The translations under genes and the position numbers were made by a program. A stretch of 64,000 bases of DNA from Agaribacillus aureus (GTDB lineage Bacteria > Bacteroidota > Bacteroidia > Cytophagales > Cyclobacteriaceae): assembly GCA_030442055.1 (NCBI GenBank), contig JAUJEB010000005.1, forward strand, positions 645,115-709,114, read 5' to 3'. Positions 18,240 to 28,019 of the stretch are shown one piece after another; the stretch's first letter is position 1, and the number at the start of each line of letters is the position of its first letter. Below the pieces are notes generated by a model. The model was not told the origin of the DNA and made no database searches. It saw only the letters and a program-made list of their open reading frames with translations.

Positions 18240-18804
18240 ATGTCCACCCTATAATTCCCAAAATGTTTTAGCTAATTCAACTAATTCCATTAGTTCTGAC
18301 CACGTTGGACTATTAAAACCTGAAACACTTTTTGCAAATTGTTACAACCGATTCCAATGATATTGACGAAAATGGAAATGTTAGTGAATACTCGTTTATT
18401 TATCCGGAGGAAGAAGAACATGAGGATGATCGATTTTTGGGTTATGACGAAATGAAATTCCTTTCAAAGCCAATAAAAAAACCTATGAAGCAGTAATGGA
18501 TGCCATCGAATACGATTTAAAGCTATTGGCTGGTATCGGATTAAGAACATTGGTTGAGGCCATTTGTATCAATCAAAAAATTACAGGACGAAATTTAAAA
18601 GGCAAAATAGACAAACTCCATTCAGAAGGTTTTATTTCTGCCAATAAGGTGCCTATTTTACATAAGTTGCGTGAGATTGGAAACTTAGATGCCCACCGAA
18701 TTAAGAGCCTGTTCTCAACAGTCTTGGAAAATGCCTTAGAAATTATCAATCATTTGTTGCGTAGTGTTTATTTAATCCCTAAACGAAGTAAAAGGAGCAA
18801 ATAA
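18240..18804 (+). pseudogene. DUF4145-domain gene broken by frameshifts
   Basis: The last 102 codons (from ATG 18496) encode a typical DUF4145 C-terminus: LLAGIGLRTLVEAICINQKI, KLHSEGFISA, then LREIGNLDAHRI. The frame is continued upstream in another phase (DENGNVSEYSFIYPEEEEHEDD, KFLSKPIKK), joined at a run of seven A (18475-18481). One extra A would restore the frame. Further upstream the first phase encodes CPPYNSQNVLANS, like a damaged zinc-ribbon start. Two frame changes and no intact start indicate a dead gene, unless the A-run is a sequencing error. DUF4145 often accompanies nucleases in defence loci. Confidence 0.7.
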
Positions 18805-18844
18805 TGAAAATTGCTAATATCAATGCCAGGCTTTGTGTTTCAAC

Positions 18845-19678
18845 TTAGTCCCCACCACATTGGCTATTTGAGTTAGCTGCGGTGATTTCTTCGTCGTTGT
18901 TAATAATACCAATTCTTTTAGGATACAAGTTCGTTTCAGGATTATAAAGATCCGGGGGGAATTCAACGATTTTCCCTGTTTCAATGGCTGCTCCAAAAAT
19001 GCTTGGTAATGATCGGTGATATCCCCTTTGCAAGTATTCTAAATCTTCAAAATCATAAGGCCTTAAGGCATTTGCTGAGTGATAAACTCTCAAAATATTA
19101 GGGCACTTCACCAAACACCTCATAGGCAAAGTTTTCTTTTGAAAATGGATATATTGAAAATTTCGTCTGCCTTTTTTATTCAATGCAAGCTCAACAATTT
19201 CTAATGGGGTATAAGTCCAGCCAAATTGCAGTTTTTCATAGTCCAGCTCACAATTCCAAAATTTTTCAAGTTTAAGATTATTAACATGGTTATAAAAGCA
19301 ATATAAAGGAATTGCCTTATTCTTTTTTGAATATCTCTTAAGGACGTCAATTTGTCTTGGTTTTGGTCCTTTTTGTCCAACCAAATGGTTCAATGATCCA
19401 TAATAGTTTTTCCCGGATTTGAGTTTTTTCGCTTGCACCGCATATCGCAACCACCCATGCTGATGTGAGCCGATCCACCATTCCCAATCAGTTCCCTGAT
19501 TCTTTTCTTGGATTTTAGGAGTCTGGATAATTTGAATATTGGGTGTTTGCTTCCTAAATAGTTCTAGCAATATATGGTCCGTAATTGTCTCTTCTCCTTG
19601 GCGAATTCCGCACAATTCCGAATCCTTTATCCGATGCCAGATGTTTTCTGATATCTCTTCAAAAATCTTATCGATCAT
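18845..19678 (-). CDS. DUF6615-like nuclease-fold protein
   Basis: The 277-residue cytoplasmic protein shows GEETITDHILLEL near residue 30, then KNQGTDWEWWIG (about 60-70) and YAVQAKKLKSG (about 77-87). The series E, D-W-E and Q-A-K fits a PD-(D/E)XK restriction-endonuclease-like core and matches what I know of DUF6615. The second half (PLYCFYNH, FGWTYTPLEIVELA) is family-like and of unknown role. It is the only minus-strand gene in this part of the island and stands apart from the trio to its right. A defence role is inferred from motif and location only. Confidence 0.65.
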   Translation of the reverse strand: MIDKIFEEISENIWHRIKDSELCGIRQGEETITDHILLELFRKQTPNIQIIQTPKIQEKNQGTDWEWWIGSHQHGWLRYAVQAKKLKSGKNYYGSLNHLVGQKGPKPRQIDVLKRYSKKNKAIPLYCFYNHVNNLKLEKFWNCELDYEKLQFGWTYTPLEIVELALNKKGRRNFQYIHFQKKTLPMRCLVKCPNILRVYHSANALRPYDFEDLEYLQRGYHRSLPSIFGAAIETGKIVEFPPDLYNPETNLYPKRIGIINNDEEITAANSNSQCGGD

Positions 19679-20070
19679 TTTTTATTAAATTATGGAAGCC
19701 ATCGTCTCACATAAAGTACACACTATATACATTATGAACCGTTATTAAAGTAATGATTTATTAGTTTCCCACCAAATTTCAAAAGGATATCAAAACTCTT
19801 ACTTCATAAAGGTACATTTGTTAAGAGTCGCCGCATAACTAATAAATTTTGCGATATTGGAACCAGAACCACCTCTGAATGTGCGATCTTAAGATCACAA
19901 TATCGATATTTAAATAATTCAATTTGACAGTTTAATTTAATCTCTTACCTTACAAAAACTGACAGTTTAGATCATTTTAGTATGGCCGCACTTTATCTCA
20001 ATTATTATATTGGAACAAAGTTACTATATTGCGGCAAAGTGCTTTTTTATTCGATCAACAATGGGAACTA
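19679..20070. promoter_or_regulatory. divergent control region before the helicase operon
   Basis: This 390-bp AT-rich gap between divergent genes contains a direct repeat TGACAGTTTA (19925-19934 and 19960-19969, 35 bp apart). It also holds a loose inverted pair around GCCGCACTTT (19985) and GCGGCAAAGT (20031). These may be regulator sites for the long trio operon; no promoter motif is certain. Confidence 0.4.
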
Positions 20071-23000
20071 ATGGACGCTTTTTTAACACACAGACAGATA
20101 ATTGACTCATATAAATTATACTTGAAGTCGTTCTTGACAATTAGTGATGAAAGAATTAAAAAAGCTGTTGAAGAAGCATTCAGTAGGAAAGGGTTCATCC
20201 CTGAACCATTAATTCAATTCAATCCTTCCTTTGCAAAAGGTGATTCATTAGAAAGCCTTGTTTCTGAGAGATTAGTTCATAAAGATCTACCAAGAATATT
20301 CGGGTCTTATAAACTTTATAAACATCAAGTCGATGCGTTAAAGATTGGTTTATCTTCTAGAGGCTTCATTGTTACATCGGGCACCGGGTCGGGTAAATCA
20401 CTAACGTATCTGGCAACCATCTTTAATGACCTGCTCAAAGAAGGAAAATCCAAACCAGGCATTAAAGCAATCCTGGTTTACCCCATGAATGCGCTAATTA
20501 ATTCTCAAGAGGAAGAAATCAAAAAATACAAAGAACAGTTTGGGCATGGCTTCTCAATTACTTTTGCTAAATATACTGGTCAGGAAAGTCTTGATGCCAG
20601 GGACGCGATTAAAAGAGACCCGGCTGACATCATTCTTACTAACTATATGATGTTAGAGCTTATCATGACTCGGCAAACTGAAAGCTGGATGCGTGAGTCT
20701 ATAAGTGAGCATCTAAAATATTTAATTTTTGATGAGTTACACACCTATAGAGGGAGGCAGGGATCAGATGTCTCGTTGTTAGTAAGGAGAATAAAGCATC
20801 TGTCAAAAAAAGACATCATTTGCATTGGTACATCTGCTACAATGGCTTCTGAAGGCACACCGGAATATAAAAAGAAAGCAGTAGCGGATGTGGCAAAAAC
20901 TATATTCGGATCTGATTACAAATTAGACCAAATCATTCATGAGACACTTGAAAACTGTACTTTAGGAGGCTTACCTGATATCGATTCTGTCATTAATAGT
21001 ATATCGACTATTAGTTCGAATGGATCATTTGATGATTTCAGAAAGCACGCCTTGGCACAATGGCTTGAAAATCGAATTGCCTTAAATGATAACAATGGGG
21101 TTTTGGAACGAGGCTCTCCTAAGTCGATTGAAAAAATAGTTGAAGAACTTACAAAAGATACGAGTTTTGCTAAAGAGAAATGCTTGGCTGCAGTTGTTGA
21201 TTTACTAAAATGGGCAGAAGTATTAAATACGAAGGCTAAAGAGCAAGGATTGTTTCAATCCTTTTTACCATTCCGATTTCATCAATTTATATCTCAAACA
21301 AGTACAATCTTTATCACTCTTGACACAAAAGAAAATAGAAAGATAACAATTGAACCGGGTAGATATATCCGGGAAAATGATGAAGACATACTGATCTATC
21401 CTATTCTATTTAGCCGCTTGAGTGGTGTAGAGTTCATTTGCGTTGAAAAAGATATTACCAATAGTAAACTAATCCCTAGGAATCCCGACGAAGCTTTCTA
21501 TACGATTTCACAAAAAGATGCTGCACGATTAGGTATTTCAGAAGGACTCTTTACAACAGGATATGTGCTTCAGGATTTTGAAGGTGAATATTGGAATCCA
21601 ACCGACATAGAAAACCTTCCGGAATCATGGTTTCTCAAGGGAGACATAACCCGTGGGTTAGATCCCTTTTATTCATTTCAGGTACCTCAAAGGATATCCT
21701 ACAATCAATCCGGTGACTATTCGTTAAATGCTGATAAGTATCCATTAAAGGGGTGGTTCATATCGGCTAAACTTAGAGTAGACCCTACTGCAGGGGTGGT
21801 ATATGATGATGTGAAAACGAATGAGAATACGAAACTCATGCGATTGGGAAATGAAGGGAGAAGCACCGCTACTACTTTAATGGCTTATTCAGTCATTCAC
21901 TCATTGCATCGGCAAACGGAAGATGTTAAGAACCAAAAGCTCCTCAGCTTTACAGATAATCGCCAAGATGCTTCTTTACAAGCAGGTCATTTTAATGATT
22001 TCCTCACCACCATTAGACTACGGTCGGCAGTCTATCATGCTTTAGAAGAAAAAGAGGAAATGAAAATATACGAGCTCCCTTCCAAGGTACTCGAAAAGCT
22101 ATCTCTTCCGGAAGAAGATTACGCTCGTAATCCAAGTCAGTTACCTGGGTTTCCTGATGAGGAGAACGAGAGGGCTTTAAAAGACTATCTCCTTTTAAGA
22201 ATCCTATATGATCTGAGAAAAGGATGGAGGTACACGCTTCCAAACCTTGAGCAGAGTGGTTTACTTCTGATTGATTATTTCAAATTGAGAGAATTCTGTG
22301 TTCTTGATATTCACAATGACTTACCTTTGATTTCTTCTCTTGATTTAGATCAGAGAGTCGAATTCTACAGAGATATTCTTGACTTTTTCAGAACTTCATA
22401 TTCGATCTACGATCCAAAATTGATGGATGGAAGATCAGAGTTAAGAGATTTTTTATTCAATAAACTCGACCCTAAAAAACTTTGGTCCCTGGAAGAAAAT
22501 GAAAAGATTGAAACGCCATCTTACTTGGTTTCGCGAAATCCTGGACGAACAACTCGGGGATTATTTACCAGCAGTATGGGTTACCGATCAGTTTTGGGTA
22601 AGTACATAAAACGAAGACTCCAGCACGCCAACGTTCCGGCCCTGAACCAGGATGGTTATTCAGAATTTGTTGAGTCAATTTGCGATCGTCTGGTACAAGG
22701 AAATCTTCTTAAAAAGAAAGAGGAAATTATTGGTTCAAATGGTAGAGTTGCAGGATATCAACTAAGGTCTGATAGTATCATATGGAAAGCTGGAGATCAA
22801 AAAACCATCCCAATTGATAAAGTTAGATTAATCAGTTATGCCAATCTGGAACTAAAACCAAATCTATTTTTTCAGGAGCTATATAAACGTAACTTTTTAG
22901 ATTATGAAAAACAGATTGTGGGAGCTGAACACACGGGTCAGCTTTCAAATAAAGATAGAGTTGAAAGGGAGAAGCAGTTTAGAAAAGGTAAAATATCTTC

Positions 23001-25215
23001 TCTGTTCTGCTCACCAACAATGGAGCTCGGAATTGATATAGCCGATCTGAATATTGTCCATATGCGCAATGTGCCACCAAATCCTGCTAACTATGCACAG
23101 AGAAGTGGACGGGCGGGCAGAAGTGGTCAAACTGCTGTTGTGCTAACTTATTGTTCCGCATGGTCTCCTCATGATCGCAACTATTTCAAGCAAGCAAGCT
23201 CCATGGTAGCTGGAAATGTTGTTCCTCCACGAATTGATCTATTGAATGAAGAACTCATTTTAACACATTACAATGCATTCATTTTGATGGAACTGGGCCT
23301 TGGCAGCCTGAACAATTCAGTCGTGGATATGATCAATATAGCCAGTTCAGAACTAACTCTCAAAGAGCAAATTACTGCTTATATTCAAGATCAATATAAG
23401 CTAAATCGTAATAGTTGGATCACTGAATTTAGGACTGTCATTAATGAATTGGTCCCGGAGCTAGAGAATGTATTTTGGTTTACCTCAAATTGGTTTGAAA
23501 AATATACAGATTCTTTTGAAAAACGATTCAGTAGAGCATTTAATCGGTGGAGGACACTTTATCGGAATGCCCAACTAATGAAAGAGAAAGCTGAGGTAAT
23601 AGTTAATGATCCCACAATTAAGTATAGTAGTCAGGAACACTTTGAGGCAAGAACACAAAGAAATGTAGCGGAAAGGCAAATGGCTCTATTGAAAAATGAA
23701 ACAGGTAGACGGTATGGTAATGAGTCAGAGTTTTATGTCTTCAGATATCTTGCATCAGAGGGATTTTTACCAGGTTACAATTTCACTCGATTACCAATAC
23801 GAGCTTTCGTTGGCTGGAAACATCAAGATGATGGTGAATACATATCAAGAGCTAGATTTGTTGCATTAAAGGAGTATGGGCCTCAAAATTTGATATACCA
23901 TAATGGTAGTAAATACCGCATTAATCGTATGATGCTAACAGATGGTGATACCAAATTACAACCTATCAAAATTTCAAAAAACACAGGTTATGCATTCCTG
24001 GATGAAGAAGCAAGGCAATCAAATAATGATCCCATCACCAATATGGAACTAAAAGGCGAACAAAATGTGGAGGTAAGGAACAACCTCCTCGAACTAAATG
24101 AAGTAGAAGGAATTCCTCAGGATCGGATTTCATGTGAAGAGGAAGAACGGACATCCCAGGGATTTGAAATGCACCAGTATTTCAGATATGTCAATGGGAT
24201 TCAAAGCACCAAACAATCAGTGATCAAAAGTGGTAATCAGCCTCTGCTTAATGTCATTTACGGACCAGCTACCGAATTAATTTTAATAAATAAACAATGG
24301 AGAAGGTCTCAAAATGAAGGATTTGAAATCGATAAAAGGAATGGAAAATGGTTGCGTCAGCGTGAACTAGACAATCAATCGATAGCAGAGAATGCACGAA
24401 ACGTAATGCTTTATGCAAGAGATTGGGCGGATACAATTTATCTCCAACCGGTTAAAGATTTGGACGTAAATTCTGATCAGGTTGAATCACTCTCCTATGC
24501 ATTAAAAAGAGGTATTGAAAAACAGTTTCAAATAGAGGAAAATGAAATTGGTGTATGGGTAATGGGTAATCCTGAATCTCCTAATATCATGATCTACGAA
24601 GCAGCTGAAGGAAGCCTAGGTATCCTTTCGCAGCTAGTCGAGAATCCTTTGAAGTTTAAGCAACTCTTCATAGCCGCTTACGAAGCCGTGCACTTTGATC
24701 CTGTAACACGAGAAGACACCAGACCTGATTTACCTAAGGCTTCATACGAGGATTTACTATCATATTACAATCAGAGGAGCCATGATATATTAGACCGACA
24801 TTCGATTCGAAAACCATTGGAATTACTAATGGATTGTACCGTAGACAACATTCAGGATTCAAAAGATCGGGATGCTCAATATCAGTATTTGCTAGAAGGC
24901 TACGACAAGAATTCAAGCACTGAATCTAAACTTCTCAAATTTCTGTACGAAAATGGTTACAAACTACCTGATAAAGCACAAGTGAATATGGAAGAGTATT
25001 ATATCAGTGCCGATTTTGTCTACAATTCATCAGCTGGTTCGGTGATCATCTTTTGTGATGGTTCAGTGCACGATCAGGACAAGGTTAAAAAGGAGGATGA
25101 ACATAAACGCAATTTACTAAGGGCAAAAGGCTTTGATGTGGTGGAATGGCATTATTCTGAAAGTTTGGAAGACCTGGTAAAAAGAAGGAAAGACGTATTC
25201 ATAGAAGTGGCATAG
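20071..25215 (+). CDS. DISARM-related DEAD/DEAH helicase with C-terminal nuclease-like domain
   Basis: The 1714-residue superfamily 2 helicase resembles YprA/DrmA-type enzymes. Motif I is TSGTGSGKS (about 101), motif II DELH in IFDELHTYRGRQGSD (about 219), motif III GTSATMAS, and motif VI QRSGRAGRSGQ (about 1009). The long C-terminal part contains a DUF1998-like region (YEAAEGSLGILSQL). The last 100 residues (SADFVYN, VIIFCDGSVHD, LRAKGFDVVEWHYSE) resemble a Vsr/DUF559-type nuclease fold. I chose ATG 20071; TTG 20029 in the same frame is possible. The SNF2 gene starts one base after the stop. The trio probably recognises and restricts foreign DNA. Confidence 0.82.
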   Translation: MDAFLTHRQIIDSYKLYLKSFLTISDERIKKAVEEAFSRKGFIPEPLIQFNPSFAKGDSLESLVSERLVHKDLPRIFGSYKLYKHQVDALKIGLSSRGFIVTSGTGSGKSLTYLATIFNDLLKEGKSKPGIKAILVYPMNALINSQEEEIKKYKEQFGHGFSITFAKYTGQESLDARDAIKRDPADIILTNYMMLELIMTRQTESWMRESISEHLKYLIFDELHTYRGRQGSDVSLLVRRIKHLSKKDIICIGTSATMASEGTPEYKKKAVADVAKTIFGSDYKLDQIIHETLENCTLGGLPDIDSVINSISTISSNGSFDDFRKHALAQWLENRIALNDNNGVLERGSPKSIEKIVEELTKDTSFAKEKCLAAVVDLLKWAEVLNTKAKEQGLFQSFLPFRFHQFISQTSTIFITLDTKENRKITIEPGRYIRENDEDILIYPILFSRLSGVEFICVEKDITNSKLIPRNPDEAFYTISQKDAARLGISEGLFTTGYVLQDFEGEYWNPTDIENLPESWFLKGDITRGLDPFYSFQVPQRISYNQSGDYSLNADKYPLKGWFISAKLRVDPTAGVVYDDVKTNENTKLMRLGNEGRSTATTLMAYSVIHSLHRQTEDVKNQKLLSFTDNRQDASLQAGHFNDFLTTIRLRSAVYHALEEKEEMKIYELPSKVLEKLSLPEEDYARNPSQLPGFPDEENERALKDYLLLRILYDLRKGWRYTLPNLEQSGLLLIDYFKLREFCVLDIHNDLPLISSLDLDQRVEFYRDILDFFRTSYSIYDPKLMDGRSELRDFLFNKLDPKKLWSLEENEKIETPSYLVSRNPGRTTRGLFTSSMGYRSVLGKYIKRRLQHANVPALNQDGYSEFVESICDRLVQGNLLKKKEEIIGSNGRVAGYQLRSDSIIWKAGDQKTIPIDKVRLISYANLELKPNLFFQELYKRNFLDYEKQIVGAEHTGQLSNKDRVEREKQFRKGKISSLFCSPTMELGIDIADLNIVHMRNVPPNPANYAQRSGRAGRSGQTAVVLTYCSAWSPHDRNYFKQASSMVAGNVVPPRIDLLNEELILTHYNAFILMELGLGSLNNSVVDMINIASSELTLKEQITAYIQDQYKLNRNSWITEFRTVINELVPELENVFWFTSNWFEKYTDSFEKRFSRAFNRWRTLYRNAQLMKEKAEVIVNDPTIKYSSQEHFEARTQRNVAERQMALLKNETGRRYGNESEFYVFRYLASEGFLPGYNFTRLPIRAFVGWKHQDDGEYISRARFVALKEYGPQNLIYHNGSKYRINRMMLTDGDTKLQPIKISKNTGYAFLDEEARQSNNDPITNMELKGEQNVEVRNNLLELNEVEGIPQDRISCEEEERTSQGFEMHQYFRYVNGIQSTKQSVIKSGNQPLLNVIYGPATELILINKQWRRSQNEGFEIDKRNGKWLRQRELDNQSIAENARNVMLYARDWADTIYLQPVKDLDVNSDQVESLSYALKRGIEKQFQIEENEIGVWVMGNPESPNIMIYEAAEGSLGILSQLVENPLKFKQLFIAAYEAVHFDPVTREDTRPDLPKASYEDLLSYYNQRSHDILDRHSIRKPLELLMDCTVDNIQDSKDRDAQYQYLLEGYDKNSSTESKLLKFLYENGYKLPDKAQVNMEEYYISADFVYNSSAGSVIIFCDGSVHDQDKVKKEDEHKRNLLRAKGFDVVEWHYSESLEDLVKRRKDVFIEVA

Positions 25216-25216
25216 T

Positions 25217-28018
25217 TTGAAAAACAAAGTAATAAATAAACCGGGCAGTTTAGTAAAGTTCCGTGATCGCGATTGGATGGTCCTTCCATCTGATGATCCG
25301 GAACTTTTGATGATCAAGCCTCTTGGCGGGTCCGACGAGGAGATTACTGGCGTATATATTCCATTAGAGCTTGATCAGGAAGAGGTAAAACCCTCTTCCT
25401 TTAGGGGGCCTTCAGTTCATGAATTAGGCGATTTTGAAACAGCAAAATTGCTTTTTGATGCTTCGAGGTTATCCTTTAGAAATGCATCTGGCCCCTTCAG
25501 GTGTTTTGGTAAGCTTTCATTTCGACCAAGAGCTTATCAGATCGTTCCTCTGGTCATGGTCTTAAAACAAGAGGTAGTTAGGTTGATGATCGCGGATGAT
25601 GTAGGGATTGGTAAGACGGTGGAAGCATTGATCATACTGAAAGAGCTGCTTGAACGTGGAGAGATCAAAAGATTTGCGGTTATTTGTTCTCCACACCTTT
25701 GCGATCAGTGGCAATCAGAATTAAAAGATAAGCTTGATATAGAGTCTGATATTATTCGATCGAGTACAGCAGCCTCACTCGACAGAAGATTACCAGATGA
25801 TCAAAGCATCTTTCATCATTTACCATATCAGGTAATTTCTATTGATTACATCAAATCAGATAAGAGAAAGGGAATCTTCCTAAATGATTGTCCAGAGTTA
25901 GTTATAGTGGATGAAGCACATACTTGTGCCCTGCCTGAAGGGTCAAAATCAAAGAGCCAACAGCAAAGGCACTCTCTCCTGAGTGATTTATCAAAAGAGG
26001 AGAGCAGACATTTACTTCTACTTACTGCGACCCCACATAGTGGGAAAGATTTGGAGTTCACTTCATTGCTCGGACTATTAAAGTCAGAGTTCAGATCACT
26101 CAATTTTGAATCAATTGATCAAAAAGATCGAAGAAAAATTGCCAATCATTTTATTCAGCGTAAACGTGAAAACATAAAACGATGGTTGCATGAAGTGACC
26201 ATCTTTCCGGAAAGAGATGCTAAGGAAGTAGGTTACAACCTCTCGCAATCTTATAGATCATTTTACCTAAAAGTGCTTGATTTTGCTCGATCTATTTCCT
26301 CCGTGCAAGATGATGAATCTAAGCAAAAAAAAATGATAAGGTCATGGGCCGCAATTTCATTAATACGAGGAGTCATGTCTAGTCCAAGGATGGCTATTGA
26401 GATGTTGAAAAGGCAGCACGAGAAGAAAGATGAAATGATGGATGAGGTGGAAGTGCCAAGCATCGAAGGAACCCTATTTGAGAATTTAGAATTGGTGGAA
26501 GACGCTTTCAGAGAGGAACTGATGGATCGAAGCGATCTAAGAAAGGAGCAAATAAACCTTCTTTATCAACAGGCAGAAAGACTCTGTAATCTCGAAAGTG
26601 ATACTAAGGCCCTGACTGCCATCAACATACTCAAGAAGTGGACCAACAATGGTTTTTATCCAATTGTGTTTTGCAAATACATTGCAACAGCACGTTATAT
26701 TGGAGAATTACTTAAATCAAGATTTCCAAAATCTACAGACATCCAGATTGTAACTTCTGAACTGCCGGATGAAAGGAGGAAGGAGATTGTACAGGAGATG
26801 GGAAATAGTTCAAAAAGAATACTAGTTGCCACCGATTGCTTGAGTGAAGGGATTAATCTTCAGGAGTATTTTACTGCTGTTCTCCATTATGATTTACCCT
26901 GGAACCCTAATCGAATTGAACAGCGTGATGGTAGGGTAGATCGATTTGGACAAGATGCACCGGAAATCAAAACCTATCTGCTTTATGGGGAAGACAACCC
27001 GATGGACACATTTGTGTTGGAGGTTTTGATCAGAAAGATCAGGTCTATTCAGAAATCAATTGGAGTATCAATTGCCTTGGGAGATGAAACACGCTCCATC
27101 ATGGCGCAGGCGGCCGATCATATATTGAAAGGTGATCTAACTCAGGAACAGCAGCTAAGACTTTTTGCAGATGAGAAAGTAACCAATGAACTGGAAATAG
27201 CCAGGAGGAAGGGAGAAAACCTAAGAAGTATCTTTGCCCATGAATCGGTAGATCCACAAGAGATTCAAAATAACCTGATCGAAGTGGATGAAGCTATTGG
27301 AGATATTGACACAGTGGAGCATTTTGTAACCCAATCTGTAACCCATCTAGGAGCATCCATTAACAAGGATAAGCAAGGATACACCTTCAACCCTCAAAAC
27401 CTTCCAAAGCATTTGAGGGATTACTTTGGAAAAGGACAGTCATTCAAGATCAGTTTTGAATCACCTACTCCAAAAGGCTACAAGTACATTGGTCGAAATC
27501 ATCTTTTTGTTGAGCAGCTTTGTCAGTTCATGCTTTCTCTTGCTTTTGACGGTCATGCGGAATACAACCAGGTGGCGAGGATGTCCGAGATTCAAACAGA
27601 AGCAGTGGACATTAAGACTACTTTAGTCACTTTCCGAGTTCGAAATGTCATCAAGGAGGTGCAATCCAATAAAAAGGTGGTAGCAGAAGAAATGTATTTA
27701 TGGGGTTATAAAGGTAGTTTGAATCAGTCTGAATTTCTTTCCTACGCTGAAGCTAAAAAGCTTTTGCAGGATGCCAGATCATCAGCCAATCTGTCCATTG
27801 AACGTCAAAAAGGAGATCTCATTCGAGAAATAGATCAATTCCTGAAACTAAGGCCAAAATTTATTGAACTGGCAACTGAACGGGCAGAGCATTTGGTTGA
27901 ATCACATGGTCGGTTCAAAAAACTAGTGGGCGGAAAAAGATATGAGACTGTATCTCCTGTACTTCCGCCTGATGTGATGGGAGTGTATTTATTGGTGCCT
28001 AAACCAAAAGTACTCTGA
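25217..28018 (+). CDS. SNF2-family helicase (DrmD-like)
   Basis: This 933-residue protein most likely starts at TTG 25217, one base after the previous stop, since no ATG fits. It has a short N-terminal domain (PGSLVKFRDRDWMVLPSDD) and then a SNF2-type motor: motif I DDVGIGKTVE (about 127), motif II VDEAHTCA (about 231), LLLTATPHSG, and in the second lobe ATDCLSEGINLQ and QRDGRVDRFGQ (about 568). The C-terminal 330 residues are family-specific. SNF2 proteins of this kind (DrmD) accompany an adenine methylase and a DUF1998-type helicase in class 1 DISARM. It is tightly coupled to both neighbours. Confidence 0.85.
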   Translation: MKNKVINKPGSLVKFRDRDWMVLPSDDPELLMIKPLGGSDEEITGVYIPLELDQEEVKPSSFRGPSVHELGDFETAKLLFDASRLSFRNASGPFRCFGKLSFRPRAYQIVPLVMVLKQEVVRLMIADDVGIGKTVEALIILKELLERGEIKRFAVICSPHLCDQWQSELKDKLDIESDIIRSSTAASLDRRLPDDQSIFHHLPYQVISIDYIKSDKRKGIFLNDCPELVIVDEAHTCALPEGSKSKSQQQRHSLLSDLSKEESRHLLLLTATPHSGKDLEFTSLLGLLKSEFRSLNFESIDQKDRRKIANHFIQRKRENIKRWLHEVTIFPERDAKEVGYNLSQSYRSFYLKVLDFARSISSVQDDESKQKKMIRSWAAISLIRGVMSSPRMAIEMLKRQHEKKDEMMDEVEVPSIEGTLFENLELVEDAFREELMDRSDLRKEQINLLYQQAERLCNLESDTKALTAINILKKWTNNGFYPIVFCKYIATARYIGELLKSRFPKSTDIQIVTSELPDERRKEIVQEMGNSSKRILVATDCLSEGINLQEYFTAVLHYDLPWNPNRIEQRDGRVDRFGQDAPEIKTYLLYGEDNPMDTFVLEVLIRKIRSIQKSIGVSIALGDETRSIMAQAADHILKGDLTQEQQLRLFADEKVTNELEIARRKGENLRSIFAHESVDPQEIQNNLIEVDEAIGDIDTVEHFVTQSVTHLGASINKDKQGYTFNPQNLPKHLRDYFGKGQSFKISFESPTPKGYKYIGRNHLFVEQLCQFMLSLAFDGHAEYNQVARMSEIQTEAVDIKTTLVTFRVRNVIKEVQSNKKVVAEEMYLWGYKGSLNQSEFLSYAEAKKLLQDARSSANLSIERQKGDLIREIDQFLKLRPKFIELATERAEHLVESHGRFKKLVGGKRYETVSPVLPPDVMGVYLLVPKPKVL

Positions 28019-28019
28019 T

